A program made the translations under genes and the position numbers. The notes under the pieces were generated by a model. That model was not told the origin of the DNA and searched no databases. It saw only the letters and a list, made by a program, of their open reading frames with translations. A stretch of 51,400 nucleotides of DNA from Algoriphagus mannitolivorans DSM 15301 (GTDB lineage Bacteria; Bacteroidota; Bacteroidia; Cytophagales; Cyclobacteriaceae): contig NZ_KE386902.1 in the NCBI RefSeq assembly GCF_000429425.1, forward strand, positions 1 through 51,400. The letters are read 5' to 3'. Shown piece by piece: positions 1-8,492 of the stretch. How positions within the stretch are numbered: position 1 is the first letter of the stretch; the number at the start of each line of letters is the position of its first letter.

Positions 1-167
1 ACAACCGCTTGGAATACCAGTGGTTTGGAGAGACCCGCCCGATCCATGACTGCAACACGGTGACCTGTACTCCGGCGATGCATCAGCTGAACAGACGCAC
101 AGAGCTGAGAGTGGGCAAAAGCTCCTTCGGCTATACCGGAAGACAGAAGAAAGTGGATACGATGTAA
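1..167 (+). CDS. OmpA-like outer-membrane protein, C-terminal fragment
   Basis: Open from the window edge (frame from base 3) to TAA at 165-167, giving about 54 residues. The segment HQLNRRTELRV is the hallmark of the end of OmpA/Pal peptidoglycan-binding domains (family knowledge: NRRTEF/NRRVE near the last helix). The preceding Cys-containing loop (HDCNTVTC) is common in Bacteroidota OmpA-like proteins. The C-terminus carries an extra basic tail of about 17 residues after the domain. In the cell such a domain binds peptidoglycan and links the outer membrane to the wall. The upstream part, which would tell whether this is a PD40/TPR-OmpA fusion or a beta-barrel OmpA, lies outside the window. 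A strong terminator follows. Confidence 0.7.
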   Translation, partial: NRLEYQWFGETRPIHDCNTVTCTPAMHQLNRRTELRVGKSSFGYTGRQKKVDTM

Positions 168-200
168 TCCAACTGAGGTATCAAGAGAAAAGACTTATAA

Positions 201-235
201 CCAAAAGGCCTGTCCAGATCGGACAGGCTTTTTGG
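201..235 (+). terminator. Intrinsic terminator after the OmpA-like gene
   Basis: A near-perfect 15-bp stem, CCAAAAGGCCTGTCC with GGACAGGCTTTTTGG, surrounds the loop AGATC and is followed by TTTTG. It starts 34 bp after the stop codon. Confidence 0.85.
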
Positions 236-481
236 TTTTGATAAGTGGATAGATAGTCCTAAACAAGGCTTCAATCGATTATTCGCAATTCATCTAGGTG
301 GGCAATAATTGGCTTTGGGCTTATTGAAGAATGTCTTTTTTTGATAAACCTTTCCCCAAATACAGACTTAAGTAAGCTCCTCATTCCCCATTTATTTTTT
401 ATTGTGGGCACTAAGATCCTTGGTTATTTGATCCTTGGCATTCTATCCAAACCACCTTTTAATCAAGAATCCCATTGAGGG
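236..481. other. Gene-free stretch between terminators
   Basis: About 250 AT-rich bases between the terminator of the plus-strand OmpA-like gene and that of the minus-strand gldJ. I see no convincing reading frame, RNA gene or repeat in it. Confidence 0.5.
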
Positions 482-512
482 CATAAAAAAGCCCGACATT
501 TCTGCCGGGCTT
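482..512 (-). terminator. Intrinsic terminator of gldJ
   Basis: Read on the minus strand, AAGCCCG (506-512) pairs with CGGGCTT (489-495) and is followed by a run of T (plus-strand A at 485-490). It lies about 20 bp past the gldJ stop. Confidence 0.8.
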
Positions 513-532
513 CATCAATATTTTAGACAGGA

Positions 533-1756
533 TTATTTTCCTCTTTCTCCGATGGAGATCATTGCACATCTGAAACCAATATGGTTGGTAGCAGAATCTT
601 GGTGCATAAATCTTCTGGTACCCGGAGCAAGCCAGTAAGCTACATCTTTCCAAGAACCGCCTTTATAAACTCTAAGCTCATCGGTGAACATAGAGGTTTC
701 ATAATTTTCTTGCTCATCATAGACTCCATCTTTTCTCAATGGGTTCAAATCATCAGCATCTTGGAAAGTCAATGGTCGATAAACGTCATAAACCCATTCG
801 TTCATGTTTCCAGCCATGTGGTAAAGACCAAAATCATTTGGAGCCATGTCATAGACGTTGGTAGGAAGGATTTCCCCGTCATTTCTTTGGTTACCTGAGA
901 TACCCGCATAGTCACCGCGTCCTCTTTTGAAGTTAGCTAAGAAATCACCCTGCTTTCCTTTTCTTTTAACATTGTAAGGATTTCTTACCCCTCTTCCATC
1001 CCAAGGATAGATTCGGCCGTACTCTTGATTTTCATCCAAATACTGGGTTCCGATCATCGCCTTGGCTGCATATTCCCACTCTGCTTCGTTTGGAAGTCTG
1101 AAGTCTGCAATAGCTACACCTCGTTCGATCAGCTGATTTTTTGTAAATGAAGAGTCTATTCCTCGTTCTTTTCTAACCAAGTCCTGAACCATCTCTGTTC
1201 TCCACTTTGAATAAGTGTCCGCTTGTCTCCAAGATACTCCTGCTACAGGATAGAAATTAAAACCTGGGAATCTAAAGTAATACGACTGATAAAGGTCATT
1301 GAAAGACATGGCACCAGACCAAACATTATCTGCAGGCTCCAATTTGGCAATGGAGTCAGCACTTACTTTCTTTTTCATATAGAAAAGGAACTCCCGATAA
1401 TCATTGTTAGTGATTTCGGTTTCATCCATATAAAAAGAGGCAATGGAAACGGTTCTTTCCAAGTTGTCACGGAAAGCCATGATGTCATCTTCCTGAGAAC
1501 CTAAGACAGTTCTACCACCTTGAATAAATTTCAAGTTTGGCCCAGGGATTTGCTCAGCTTTTCTTGCTACAAAAAAGTTGGTGGAGTCAGTTTCGTCAAA
1601 GGAAAAGGCACTACCGGTGGTAGCACTTTTTTTACCTGGGTCGTTTGCGGTTCTTCTACCGTATCCCGGAGTTTTATTACAGGAGGACAAAATGCTCGCA
1701 GAAACCAGCATCAGCGTTGATGCCCAAAGTCCCCAAGAATTGTTTGTAAGACGCAT
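533..1756 (-). CDS. gldJ: Gliding motility lipoprotein GldJ (SUMF1/FGE-like fold)
   Basis: 407 residues. A lipoprotein signal peptide ends in a lipobox with Cys26 (ILSSC), so the protein should be anchored in a membrane facing the periplasm. The rest is a formylglycine-generating-enzyme-like domain: a start near GPNLKFIQGG, a TEITNNDYREF block, a VSWRQADTYSKWR block, LPNEAEWEYAA, GNMNEWVYDVYRP and a C-terminal RVYKGGSW...GFRCA. In Flavobacterium johnsoniae GldJ and GldK are both SUMF1-like lipoproteins needed for gliding and type IX secretion. GldK is normally followed by gldL-gldM-gldN, which are absent here. The stand-alone position and the DVYRPLTFQDADD segment favour GldJ. Start is ATG; its own terminator lies downstream. 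The GldJ versus GldK choice is inference. Confidence 0.75.
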   Translation of the reverse strand: MRLTNNSWGLWASTLMLVSASILSSCNKTPGYGRRTANDPGKKSATTGSAFSFDETDSTNFFVARKAEQIPGPNLKFIQGGRTVLGSQEDDIMAFRDNLERTVSIASFYMDETEITNNDYREFLFYMKKKVSADSIAKLEPADNVWSGAMSFNDLYQSYYFRFPGFNFYPVAGVSWRQADTYSKWRTEMVQDLVRKERGIDSSFTKNQLIERGVAIADFRLPNEAEWEYAAKAMIGTQYLDENQEYGRIYPWDGRGVRNPYNVKRKGKQGDFLANFKRGRGDYAGISGNQRNDGEILPTNVYDMAPNDFGLYHMAGNMNEWVYDVYRPLTFQDADDLNPLRKDGVYDEQENYETSMFTDELRVYKGGSWKDVAYWLAPGTRRFMHQDSATNHIGFRCAMISIGERGK

Positions 1757-1935
1757 ATTTCAGAAGTTTGGTCTATTTCAGTTTGCTAATATAGAAGCAT
1801 TGAAACCGAGTTCCAATGATTTTTAGGATTGGTAAAATTGGCGAACACCCTCAAATGCCTAAAATGAAGCATATTCTGCAAAATTCTAGGTCGAAATCAC
1901 AATATTTATGCCAGTTAAATTTTTATGATTTTTTA

Positions 1936-4900
1936 CTAATTCATTTCCAAAAGCATCCTTTCGGCCCCTTTGATGGTCTTTATGCCTTCGATGGTAAGTA
2001 TCAAACGGTTTTTGGATTCTTTTATTTTACAAATGCGGGAATGAACCTGAGCAAATTTCATGATACTTCCAAAAATCGGAGAGGAATAAAAATCATCCCG
2101 GCTAGATGGCAATAAATAACATTTCATCTGATGGTTTTTCAAAACCAGCTTTTCAATTCCCAATTTCTCTGCCAGCCATCGGAGCTTGACGGTTTCCAGA
2201 AGCTCTTTTACAACCTCCGGTAATGGCCCAAATCTATCCTGAAGCATGTCGGAAAATTTCCCCAATTCTTCTTCGTTTTTAATGGAATCCAGTTTGGAAT
2301 ACAGGCCCAATCTTTCGCTGATATTTCCCACATATTCTTCCGGAATCAAAAGCTCCAAGTCTGTTTCAATGGTACAATCCTGAACCAAGACTTTTACTTT
2401 TTCCTTGAGATCTGTTTCAAAAAGCGCCGCAAATTCATTTTCCTTCAATTCCTGGACAGCCTCATCCAGTATTTTGTGATACATCTCAAAGCCCAAATCT
2501 GTAATAAATCCACTTTGCTCTGCACCCAGGAGATTTCCTGCGCCTCGAATATCCAGATCTTTCATGGCTACTTTAAACCCATCCCCCAAATCTGAAAACT
2601 CTTCCAAAGTCTGCAGCCGTTTTCTTGCTTCCGGGGTTAGCCCGGACATCGGTGGCGTAAGGAGGTAGCAAAATGCCTTTTTATTACTTCGGCCCACCCG
2701 ACCTCTCATTTGATGAAGGTCACTGAGACCAAACATATGAGCCCGGTTAATGATAATGGTATTGGCATTGGGTATATCCAGGCCTGATTCAATGATATTG
2801 GTGGAGACTAGGACATCGTATTCATGGTTGATAAAATCTACCATGATCTTTTCCAGTTTTTTCCCATCCATTTGCCCGTGAGCTCCCACCACTCTTGCAT
2901 CCGGTACCAGCTTCATGATCAGGTTGGCAATACTGTCGATTTCCCCAACCCGATTGTGCACGAAGAAAACCTGACCTCCGCGGCGAAGTTCATAGGAAAC
3001 GGCATCCCTGATGACTTCTTCTTGAAAAGTTTGCACTTCCGTGGTCACCGGTTGACGATTGGGAGGAGGAGTGGCAATCACTGAAAGGTCCCTGGCTCCC
3101 ATGAGCGAGAAGTGCAAAGTCCTTGGGATTGGCGTAGCAGTCAAAGTCAACACATCCACATTTACCCGCAGGTTCTTGAGCTGGTCCTTGACTTTTACTC
3201 CGAATTTTTGCTCCTCGTCGATTATTAGCAATCCTAAATCCTTGAATACAATGTCCTTATTGACGATTTTGTGGGTGCCCACCAAAATATCAATTTCTCC
3301 GGTCTTGACCTGAGAGACAATCTCTTTGATTTCTTTTGCTGTTCGGAATCGGTTGATGTAATCCACCTTAACCGGGAAATTTTCAAGCCTTTCCTTAAAA
3401 GTCTGATAATGCTGCATCGCCAGGATGGTAGTAGGTACCAATACCGCCACCTGCTTTCGGTCATTGACTGCTTTAAACGCTGCCCGGATGGCGACTTCAG
3501 TTTTTCCAAATCCCACATCCCCGCACACCAATCGATCCATAGGATATTGCTTTTCCATGTCGGACTTGACATCAGAGGTAGCCAAGGCTTGATCTGGAGT
3601 GTCTTCGTAAATAAAGCTGGACTCAAGTTCGATTTGAAGTACAGAATCATGGGAAAAGGGAAATCCATGAGCCGATCTTCTTTTCGCATACAGGTTAATC
3701 AGATCTTTGGCGATATCCTTGACCTGTTTTTTGACACGGCTCTTTTTATTCTCCCATTCCGGAGATCCGAGTTTGGACATGGATGGGGTTTGACCTTCCT
3801 GACCAGAATACTTGGATATTTTGTGTAAAGAGTGAATGTTCACATACAGGAGATCATCATCCCTAAATACGAGTCGGACAGCTTCCTGCATTTTTCCTCC
3901 CACATCTACCTTTTCCAACCCGGCAAACCTTCCTACCCCATAATCCACATGGACAATAAAATCTCCAGGATGAAGGCTCTTCAGCTCTTTGATCGTCAGT
4001 GCCTTGGATTTACTGGCCTTGTGACGGGACTTGTAGCGATGGAATCGCTCAAAAAGCTGATGATCGGTATAGCAGGCAATCTTTAAGTTTCGGTCTACAA
4101 AACCCTCTCTAAGACCGAGAAGCATGCTTTGAACTTGAAGTGTAGGATCTAATTCGTGAAATATCCCCAGCAGTCGGTCGATTTGCTTTTCGTTTTCGGC
4201 GATGATCAGATTGGTGTAGCCAAGTTTTTCATTTTCAGAAAGGTTGGTGACCAGCAAATCAAAGTTCTTGTTGAAAGAAGGCTGAGGCTGGCTTTCCCAA
4301 ACTGTTTTAGTTTCGGTTTTGAGATAAAACTGCCTCCCAAATTCCACCACGGAGAATTTCTCTACCTGCCTGATAAAATTCTTTCCTGATTCGAAAATGT
4401 CCTGAGGCTTAAGTACCAGTTTTTCTGCTTTGGTTTGGTTGACAATCTGGGAAAATGCCTGTTCTGCCTTGTGAAAGCATTCTTCCATCACGTCCACAGT
4501 CAGTTGGTAGTCTTTGATCCAAAGGGTGGTTTTTTCTGGAAGGAATTCCAAAAATGACTGCCGAACCTCCTGAAGAAGCTTGGTCTGTACGTTGGGGATC
4601 AAAGAAATCTGGTCAACCGAATCTATAGAAAGCTGGCTTTCGGCATCAAAAGTCCGGATGCTTTCCACCTCTTTCCCAAATAGTTCCAATCGATAGGGGT
4701 GTTCATGGGAATAAGAAAATACGTCCAATATTCCCCCACGGATGGCAAACTGTCCAGGCTCATATACAAAATCCGTTCGCTCAAAGTCATAGCTCGCCAA
4801 CAACTCTGAGACAAACTCCATGTCTATCGCCTCCCCCACCCGCACGGAAAAGGTGTTTTCCACCAAGGATCTTTTGTTGATGACTTTTTCATACAAGGCC

Positions 4901-5283
4901 TCCGGATAGGTGATATAAATAGAGGACTTTTCCTTGGATTCGAGAATTTTATTCAGGATTTCGGCCCGCATCAGGACATTGGCATTGTCCACTTCGTCAT
5001 ACTGGTAGGGGCGCTTAAAGCTGCTGGGGAATATCAGGTAATCGTCTTTTCCCAGTAGATTCTGCAAATCAGAATTAAGATAGGCTGCCTCTTCTTTGTC
5101 TTGTGCAATGATGAGGTGTGTGCCTTCATTTTGAAGGAAAAACGCTGAAAACACCAACATGTCCAAGCTTCCAGAAAGTCCTCTGACCTGCACCCTGAAT
5201 TTCTCCTGAGCATTGAGCTGGTGGCTGAGAGTTTGAAAAATCGGGTCTGACTGATATAAAGAAATCAAGGATTTACGATCCAC
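1936..5283 (-). CDS. mfd: Transcription-repair coupling factor Mfd
   Basis: 1115 residues, the usual Mfd length. An SF2 translocase that removes RNA polymerase stalled at DNA lesions and recruits UvrA. Visible in order: an N-terminal UvrB-homology module (roughly 1-350), the CarD-like RNA-polymerase-interaction domain beginning near GDFIVHVDYGVGRFAGLEKV (about 430), and the helicase core with Walker A GDVGFGKTE and box DEEQKFGV. The second RecA lobe has STNIIESGLDIPNANT and QMRGRVGRS, followed by the C-terminal TRCF domain. The start is GTG; no in-frame ATG fits the conserved N-terminus better. Downstream gldJ is about 180 bp away, so co-transcription is possible but not shown. Confidence 0.97.
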   Translation of the reverse strand: MDRKSLISLYQSDPIFQTLSHQLNAQEKFRVQVRGLSGSLDMLVFSAFFLQNEGTHLIIAQDKEEAAYLNSDLQNLLGKDDYLIFPSSFKRPYQYDEVDNANVLMRAEILNKILESKEKSSIYITYPEALYEKVINKRSLVENTFSVRVGEAIDMEFVSELLASYDFERTDFVYEPGQFAIRGGILDVFSYSHEHPYRLELFGKEVESIRTFDAESQLSIDSVDQISLIPNVQTKLLQEVRQSFLEFLPEKTTLWIKDYQLTVDVMEECFHKAEQAFSQIVNQTKAEKLVLKPQDIFESGKNFIRQVEKFSVVEFGRQFYLKTETKTVWESQPQPSFNKNFDLLVTNLSENEKLGYTNLIIAENEKQIDRLLGIFHELDPTLQVQSMLLGLREGFVDRNLKIACYTDHQLFERFHRYKSRHKASKSKALTIKELKSLHPGDFIVHVDYGVGRFAGLEKVDVGGKMQEAVRLVFRDDDLLYVNIHSLHKISKYSGQEGQTPSMSKLGSPEWENKKSRVKKQVKDIAKDLINLYAKRRSAHGFPFSHDSVLQIELESSFIYEDTPDQALATSDVKSDMEKQYPMDRLVCGDVGFGKTEVAIRAAFKAVNDRKQVAVLVPTTILAMQHYQTFKERLENFPVKVDYINRFRTAKEIKEIVSQVKTGEIDILVGTHKIVNKDIVFKDLGLLIIDEEQKFGVKVKDQLKNLRVNVDVLTLTATPIPRTLHFSLMGARDLSVIATPPPNRQPVTTEVQTFQEEVIRDAVSYELRRGGQVFFVHNRVGEIDSIANLIMKLVPDARVVGAHGQMDGKKLEKIMVDFINHEYDVLVSTNIIESGLDIPNANTIIINRAHMFGLSDLHQMRGRVGRSNKKAFCYLLTPPMSGLTPEARKRLQTLEEFSDLGDGFKVAMKDLDIRGAGNLLGAEQSGFITDLGFEMYHKILDEAVQELKENEFAALFETDLKEKVKVLVQDCTIETDLELLIPEEYVGNISERLGLYSKLDSIKNEEELGKFSDMLQDRFGPLPEVVKELLETVKLRWLAEKLGIEKLVLKNHQMKCYLLPSSRDDFYSSPIFGSIMKFAQVHSRICKIKESKNRLILTIEGIKTIKGAERMLLEMN

Positions 5284-5320
5284 TTTCGTTGAGTTTGGGA
5301 CGTGATAGGATTAAGAGGGA

Positions 5321-5328
5321 CAAATTTA
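5321..5328 (-). promoter_or_regulatory. Candidate -7 element for mfd
   Basis: The minus strand reads TAAATTTG, a full match to the Bacteroidota -7 consensus TAnnTTTG, 38 bp upstream of the mfd start codon. I see no clean TTTG -33 element at the usual spacing. Confidence 0.35.
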
Positions 5329-5409
5329 GGGCTTTTGTCTTTTATGAGAGGAATATCCTCAGAATTGGTAATTTTCTGAACCAAGCGGGTTTTAAAATGT
5401 TTGGGAAAT

Positions 5410-6024
5410 ATGGGAAAACCGAATAGCTCTTCTTCCACAATCCAAAGGTTGGAAAGTCTCCATCCCTACGAAATGCTGATGTATTTGGGGATGATCAGTA
5501 CTGGTTTGATTTTTCTGTTTTTGGCCGCTGCGTACCTGTTCTCGGGACTTCACCTTCTGGAGGGCCCTGGGCGCCATATTCCGATTGCCTTTCTAATCTC
5601 GACCTTTCTATTGGTTTTGAGTGGATATACCGCCAGCAAAATGCGCCTGTATTATCAGGAAGAAAAACTTCCCCAGTTGGAAGGAGCATTGAGAAACACT
5701 TTTTTTCTGGGAGTGGCTTTTACCATTCTTCAGTTTGCAGGATGGAAAGAACTTGAGCTGATGGGAATTAATTTCACAGGGATTCCCAGTGGAAGTTTCC
5801 TTTATGTATTGTCCGGCATTCACATTTTCCATTTGTTGGGTGCTATGGTTTTTGGGTTGATACTTTTGTTTCAGCTTCGCAAAACCCAAGAAGACGGAAT
5901 CCGAAAATTAATATTGGTTACCAATCCATTTGAAAAAATGCGAATCCGTCTATTCACCTTGTATTGGCACTTTATGGATGTGATTTGGCTTGTTTTGTTC
6001 CTATTATTTATCCTGAGCTTCTGA
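5410..6024 (+). CDS. Cytochrome c oxidase subunit III-like membrane protein
   Basis: 204 residues from ATG at 5410; a TTG nine bases earlier is the alternative. Five hydrophobic segments are visible. The segments SGIHIFHLLGAMVFGLILL and LYWHFMDVIWLVLFLLFIL match the conserved helices of heme-copper oxidase subunit III (the H-x-H-x-x-x-G motif and the YWHFxDxVWLxLF motif). Subunit III helps stabilise the oxidase in the inner membrane. No subunit I, II or IV gene is nearby, so this is an orphan copy; such stray subunit III genes are known in Bacteroidota. It overlaps the next gene by ATGA, implying translational coupling. Confidence 0.85.
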   Translation: MGKPNSSSSTIQRLESLHPYEMLMYLGMISTGLIFLFLAAAYLFSGLHLLEGPGRHIPIAFLISTFLLVLSGYTASKMRLYYQEEKLPQLEGALRNTFFLGVAFTILQFAGWKELELMGINFTGIPSGSFLYVLSGIHIFHLLGAMVFGLILLFQLRKTQEDGIRKLILVTNPFEKMRIRLFTLYWHFMDVIWLVLFLLFILSF

Positions 6025-6470
6025 TGAAATTAAAACTTGAAACAACCGTAGAACAAGGATATTTGGACGTAAAGGCCGGATTTGATGAATCGCTTTTCCG
6101 AAAATTAAGCCCACCATTTCCACCGGTGAAAGTCCTCCGTTTTGACGGATGCAAAAAAGGAGACTGGGTCAGCCTGGAGTTGAATTTTCTGCTTTTCAAG
6201 CAAAAATGGACCAGTGAAATCACAGCAGACCATACTGACGACCTGGAGTTTTATTTTATAGATGAAGGAGTTCAATTGCCCTTTTTCCTCAAAAAATGGA
6301 AACATAAGCATCGTGTGATCTCCACCGGGATTCAGTCTAAAATTGTGGATGAGATTGAGTTTGAGGCCCCGTTTTCCTGGATGAATTGGGCAATGTACCC
6401 GCTGCTTTCCCTTCAGTTTGCCTATCGAAAGCCGATCTATCGAAAAATTTTCAAAAGGAAGGAGAATTAA
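6024..6470 (+). CDS. SRPBCC-family ligand-binding-like protein
   Basis: 148 residues, starting at the ATG that overlaps the TGA of the upstream gene; a longer frame into that gene is less likely. The pattern is of a START/SRPBCC fold: an N-terminal strand (MKLKLETTVEQGY), a PPFPPVKVLRFDG segment, a central strand pair (WVSLELNF, WTSEITADH), the block RVISTGIQSKIVDEIEFEAP, and a C-terminal helix ending in IYRKIFKRKE. The family binds hydrophobic ligands in a cavity; no ligand can be named. The coding 3' end overlaps the end of the Fur-type gene on the other strand by 20 bp. Confidence 0.65.
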   Translation: MKLKLETTVEQGYLDVKAGFDESLFRKLSPPFPPVKVLRFDGCKKGDWVSLELNFLLFKQKWTSEITADHTDDLEFYFIDEGVQLPFFLKKWKHKHRVISTGIQSKIVDEIEFEAPFSWMNWAMYPLLSLQFAYRKPIYRKIFKRKEN

Positions 6471-6927
6471 GGTTATCGCAATTTTTGATTTTGCAATCAC
6501 CATACAAAACCAGAGAGTGGCTAGTAATGGCAGATTGAAACTCTTTTCCCATAGTCTCCTTAATCTGATTGATCAGAGGATCTGAGAATTCCCGGATTTT
6601 TCGGCATTGATTGCACACGTGATGATCGTGATGCTTATAGGTAAGCGCCTGTTCATATAGAGCCACTTTATCCTTAAACTGGTGTTTCACGGCCAAGCCG
6701 CTTTCCACCAAAAGGTCAAGTGTATTGTAGATGGTCGCCCGACTGATGGTATAGCCCTTGTTCCTCATTTTCAAAAACAGCCCCTCGACATCGATATGCT
6801 CATCTTCCGGTAATAGATACAATTCGTCGATCACTGAAAATCGCTCAGGAGTTTTCCGGCTTCCCTGTTTGACAAGGAAGTTTTCAAATATTTTTTTGGC
6901 TTTTTCTATCAGTACAGTATCTGCCAT
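6451..6927 (-). CDS. Fur/PerR-family metal-dependent repressor
   Basis: 158 residues. The N-terminal winged helix contains the family recognition segment YTISRATIYNTLDLLVESGLA. The dimerisation/metal part has a His cluster KHHDHHVCNQC (Cys105, Cys108) and a second Cys pair, Cys145 and Cys150 (CKIKNC), consistent with the structural zinc site typical of PerR and many Fur proteins. It should act as a dimeric repressor of iron-uptake or peroxide-stress genes with metal as co-repressor. Sequence alone does not separate Fur from PerR here. A 15-bp AT-rich palindrome lies 81 bp upstream and could be an operator. Confidence 0.88.
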   Translation of the reverse strand: MADTVLIEKAKKIFENFLVKQGSRKTPERFSVIDELYLLPEDEHIDVEGLFLKMRNKGYTISRATIYNTLDLLVESGLAVKHQFKDKVALYEQALTYKHHDHHVCNQCRKIREFSDPLINQIKETMGKEFQSAITSHSLVLYGDCKIKNCDNLNSPSF

Positions 6928-7007
6928 GGTATTTAGGTCTCGAATTTAAAGATGGAGGATTAGGATTTGTTTGGCAACCCACCTATTTCAAAGCCTGGTA
7001 ATTTGGG

Positions 7008-7022
7008 TTTATTCTAAATAAA
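7008..7022. promoter_or_regulatory. AT-rich palindrome between fur-type gene and protease gene
   Basis: TTTATTCTAAATAAA is a perfect 6-3-6 inverted repeat in the divergent intergenic region. Size and base composition resemble Fur/PerR operators, but such AT-rich palindromes also arise by chance. Confidence 0.35.
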
Positions 7023-7141
7023 TATTACTTCTCCTAGGTAATCCTGCAACATTTATGGCTGGAATTCGATTTTTATATGTAGAGTACTCAGTCTAAAAGT
7101 TGTTATCTTATAGAGACGATTTCACCCAAATATCCCGGCTC

Positions 7142-8389
7142 TTGAAAAAATATTTGTTTCTCTTTTTTATCATCCTAGGGGCTTTTGTCGCAAAAGCTCA
7201 AGTGCCCTGTTTCTTTATGAAAGAGGAAAAAAGAATGGTTCGTTTACCCTTCTATTCTTCCAATAGCTTGATTATTCTTCCGGTTTCAATCAATGGTAGC
7301 GAGCCCATTAATTTTTTGATTGACACAGGAGTGCGGTCTAATATCTTGTTCAGCAAAAGCCTTGGGGACGCAGTGGGTCTGGAATATTCCCGTCGGATTA
7401 ATATTGTCGGTGCAGACGGAAGTGATCAGATCATGGCACAAGTTTCTCCGATCAACACCTTAGACCTAGGACCGATAGAGGGAAGACTTCAGAGTTTATT
7501 GGTTTTGGAGCAGGATTTTTTCGAATTGGAATCAGTCATTGGAGTTCCAGTCTATGGAGTTATCGGCTATGAGTTTTTCAAATTCAATCCGGTTCGAGTT
7601 AATTATGACGATGGCTGGTTGGATTTTTTCAAGGAAAAGGCCATTAAGTGGAAGCCCCCTTTTTACAGAAAAATGGACATGACCATTGAAGACAGCAAGG
7701 CCTACATTGACGCCAAAATCAAACAGGCCAGAGGACCAAAGTTGCAGGCCAAATTATTGATTGATACAGGTGCGAATCATGGATTGCTGCTGAATCGGGA
7801 AACAACCGACTCTATCAAAATGCCTCACCTATTCATCGAGTCAGAATTAGGCCAGTCCCTTGGGGGGATTTTATATGGCTATATTGGAAGAGTGGATAAA
7901 CTCACCTTGGGAGGCCTATCGATGGAACAGGTTTTGACTTCCTATCCTGAAGAAACAGATTACAGTGCGATCATCAAGGCGAGTGGAAGGATGGGAAGTT
8001 TGGGCTCAGAGGTGTTGGGAAAAACCCGTCTGATCCTGGATTATCCCCGGAAAAGGTTATTGATTCGAAAAGGGCAGACCTTCTATTCACCTTTTGAATT
8101 TGACATGAGTGGCCTGATTGTGAAAAAGCTCCCCAATGATGAAAACCGACTCTACATCGGTGAGGTAAGGCAGGGATCGCCTGCATATCGGGTTGGAATC
8201 ATGCCATTTGATGAAATTCTTTCCATCAACAAGGTTCCGGCTTTCCTGTGGGAGCTAGCAGAGGTGTTTAAGCTTCTGAGGTCAGAAGAGGGAAGAGAGA
8301 TCCAGTTGGAAATGAGGAGATATATCAATAATGATATCAATAACTACGACGACTACAAAGTGAGCTTTTTTCTTCGAAAACAGATTTAG
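7142..8389 (+). CDS. Secreted retropepsin-like aspartyl protease with PDZ domain
   Basis: A clan AA aspartyl-protease-like protein of about 415 residues. Two repeats with the catalytic-type motif are visible: FLIDTGVRSN near residue 60 and LLIDTGANHG near residue 210, so one chain carries both half-sites. The C-terminus holds a PDZ-like domain (LYIGEVRQGSPAYRVGIMPFDEILSIN). I chose the TTG at 7142 because it gives a textbook signal peptide (KKYLFLFFIILGAFVAKAQ); a TTG at 7100 would add 14 residues, and the first ATG lies after the signal sequence. Periplasmic location is inferred. Similar DTG-PDZ proteins are frequent in Bacteroidota; their substrates are unknown. Confidence 0.8.
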   Translation: MKKYLFLFFIILGAFVAKAQVPCFFMKEEKRMVRLPFYSSNSLIILPVSINGSEPINFLIDTGVRSNILFSKSLGDAVGLEYSRRINIVGADGSDQIMAQVSPINTLDLGPIEGRLQSLLVLEQDFFELESVIGVPVYGVIGYEFFKFNPVRVNYDDGWLDFFKEKAIKWKPPFYRKMDMTIEDSKAYIDAKIKQARGPKLQAKLLIDTGANHGLLLNRETTDSIKMPHLFIESELGQSLGGILYGYIGRVDKLTLGGLSMEQVLTSYPEETDYSAIIKASGRMGSLGSEVLGKTRLILDYPRKRLLIRKGQTFYSPFEFDMSGLIVKKLPNDENRLYIGEVRQGSPAYRVGIMPFDEILSINKVPAFLWELAEVFKLLRSEEGREIQLEMRRYINNDINNYDDYKVSFFLRKQI

Positions 8390-8417
8390 AAAACAAGTCG
8401 GCAAAAGAAAATTTGGA

Positions 8418-8425
8418 TAAATTTG
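8418..8425 (+). promoter_or_regulatory. Candidate -7 element upstream of lemA
   Basis: TAAATTTG matches TAnnTTTG fully, 67 bp before the lemA start. The -33 region is not well conserved. Confidence 0.35.
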
Positions 8426-8492
8426 ATTCTTATAAACAACTAAAGCCAGGAAATTCCGTGAACATTCCTCGCTTTAAAACCAACTTAGAACT

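Noticed and set aside
1816..2115. 99-codon plus-strand frame over the end of mfd and the mfd-gldJ gap
   Set aside because: About two thirds overlaps mfd antisense, with composition like a shadow frame; no start signal or recognisable motif.
3234..3828. Open frames of 151 and 185 codons inside mfd
   Set aside because: They overlap the helicase core of Mfd in other frames and show no domain pattern; mfd is unmistakable.
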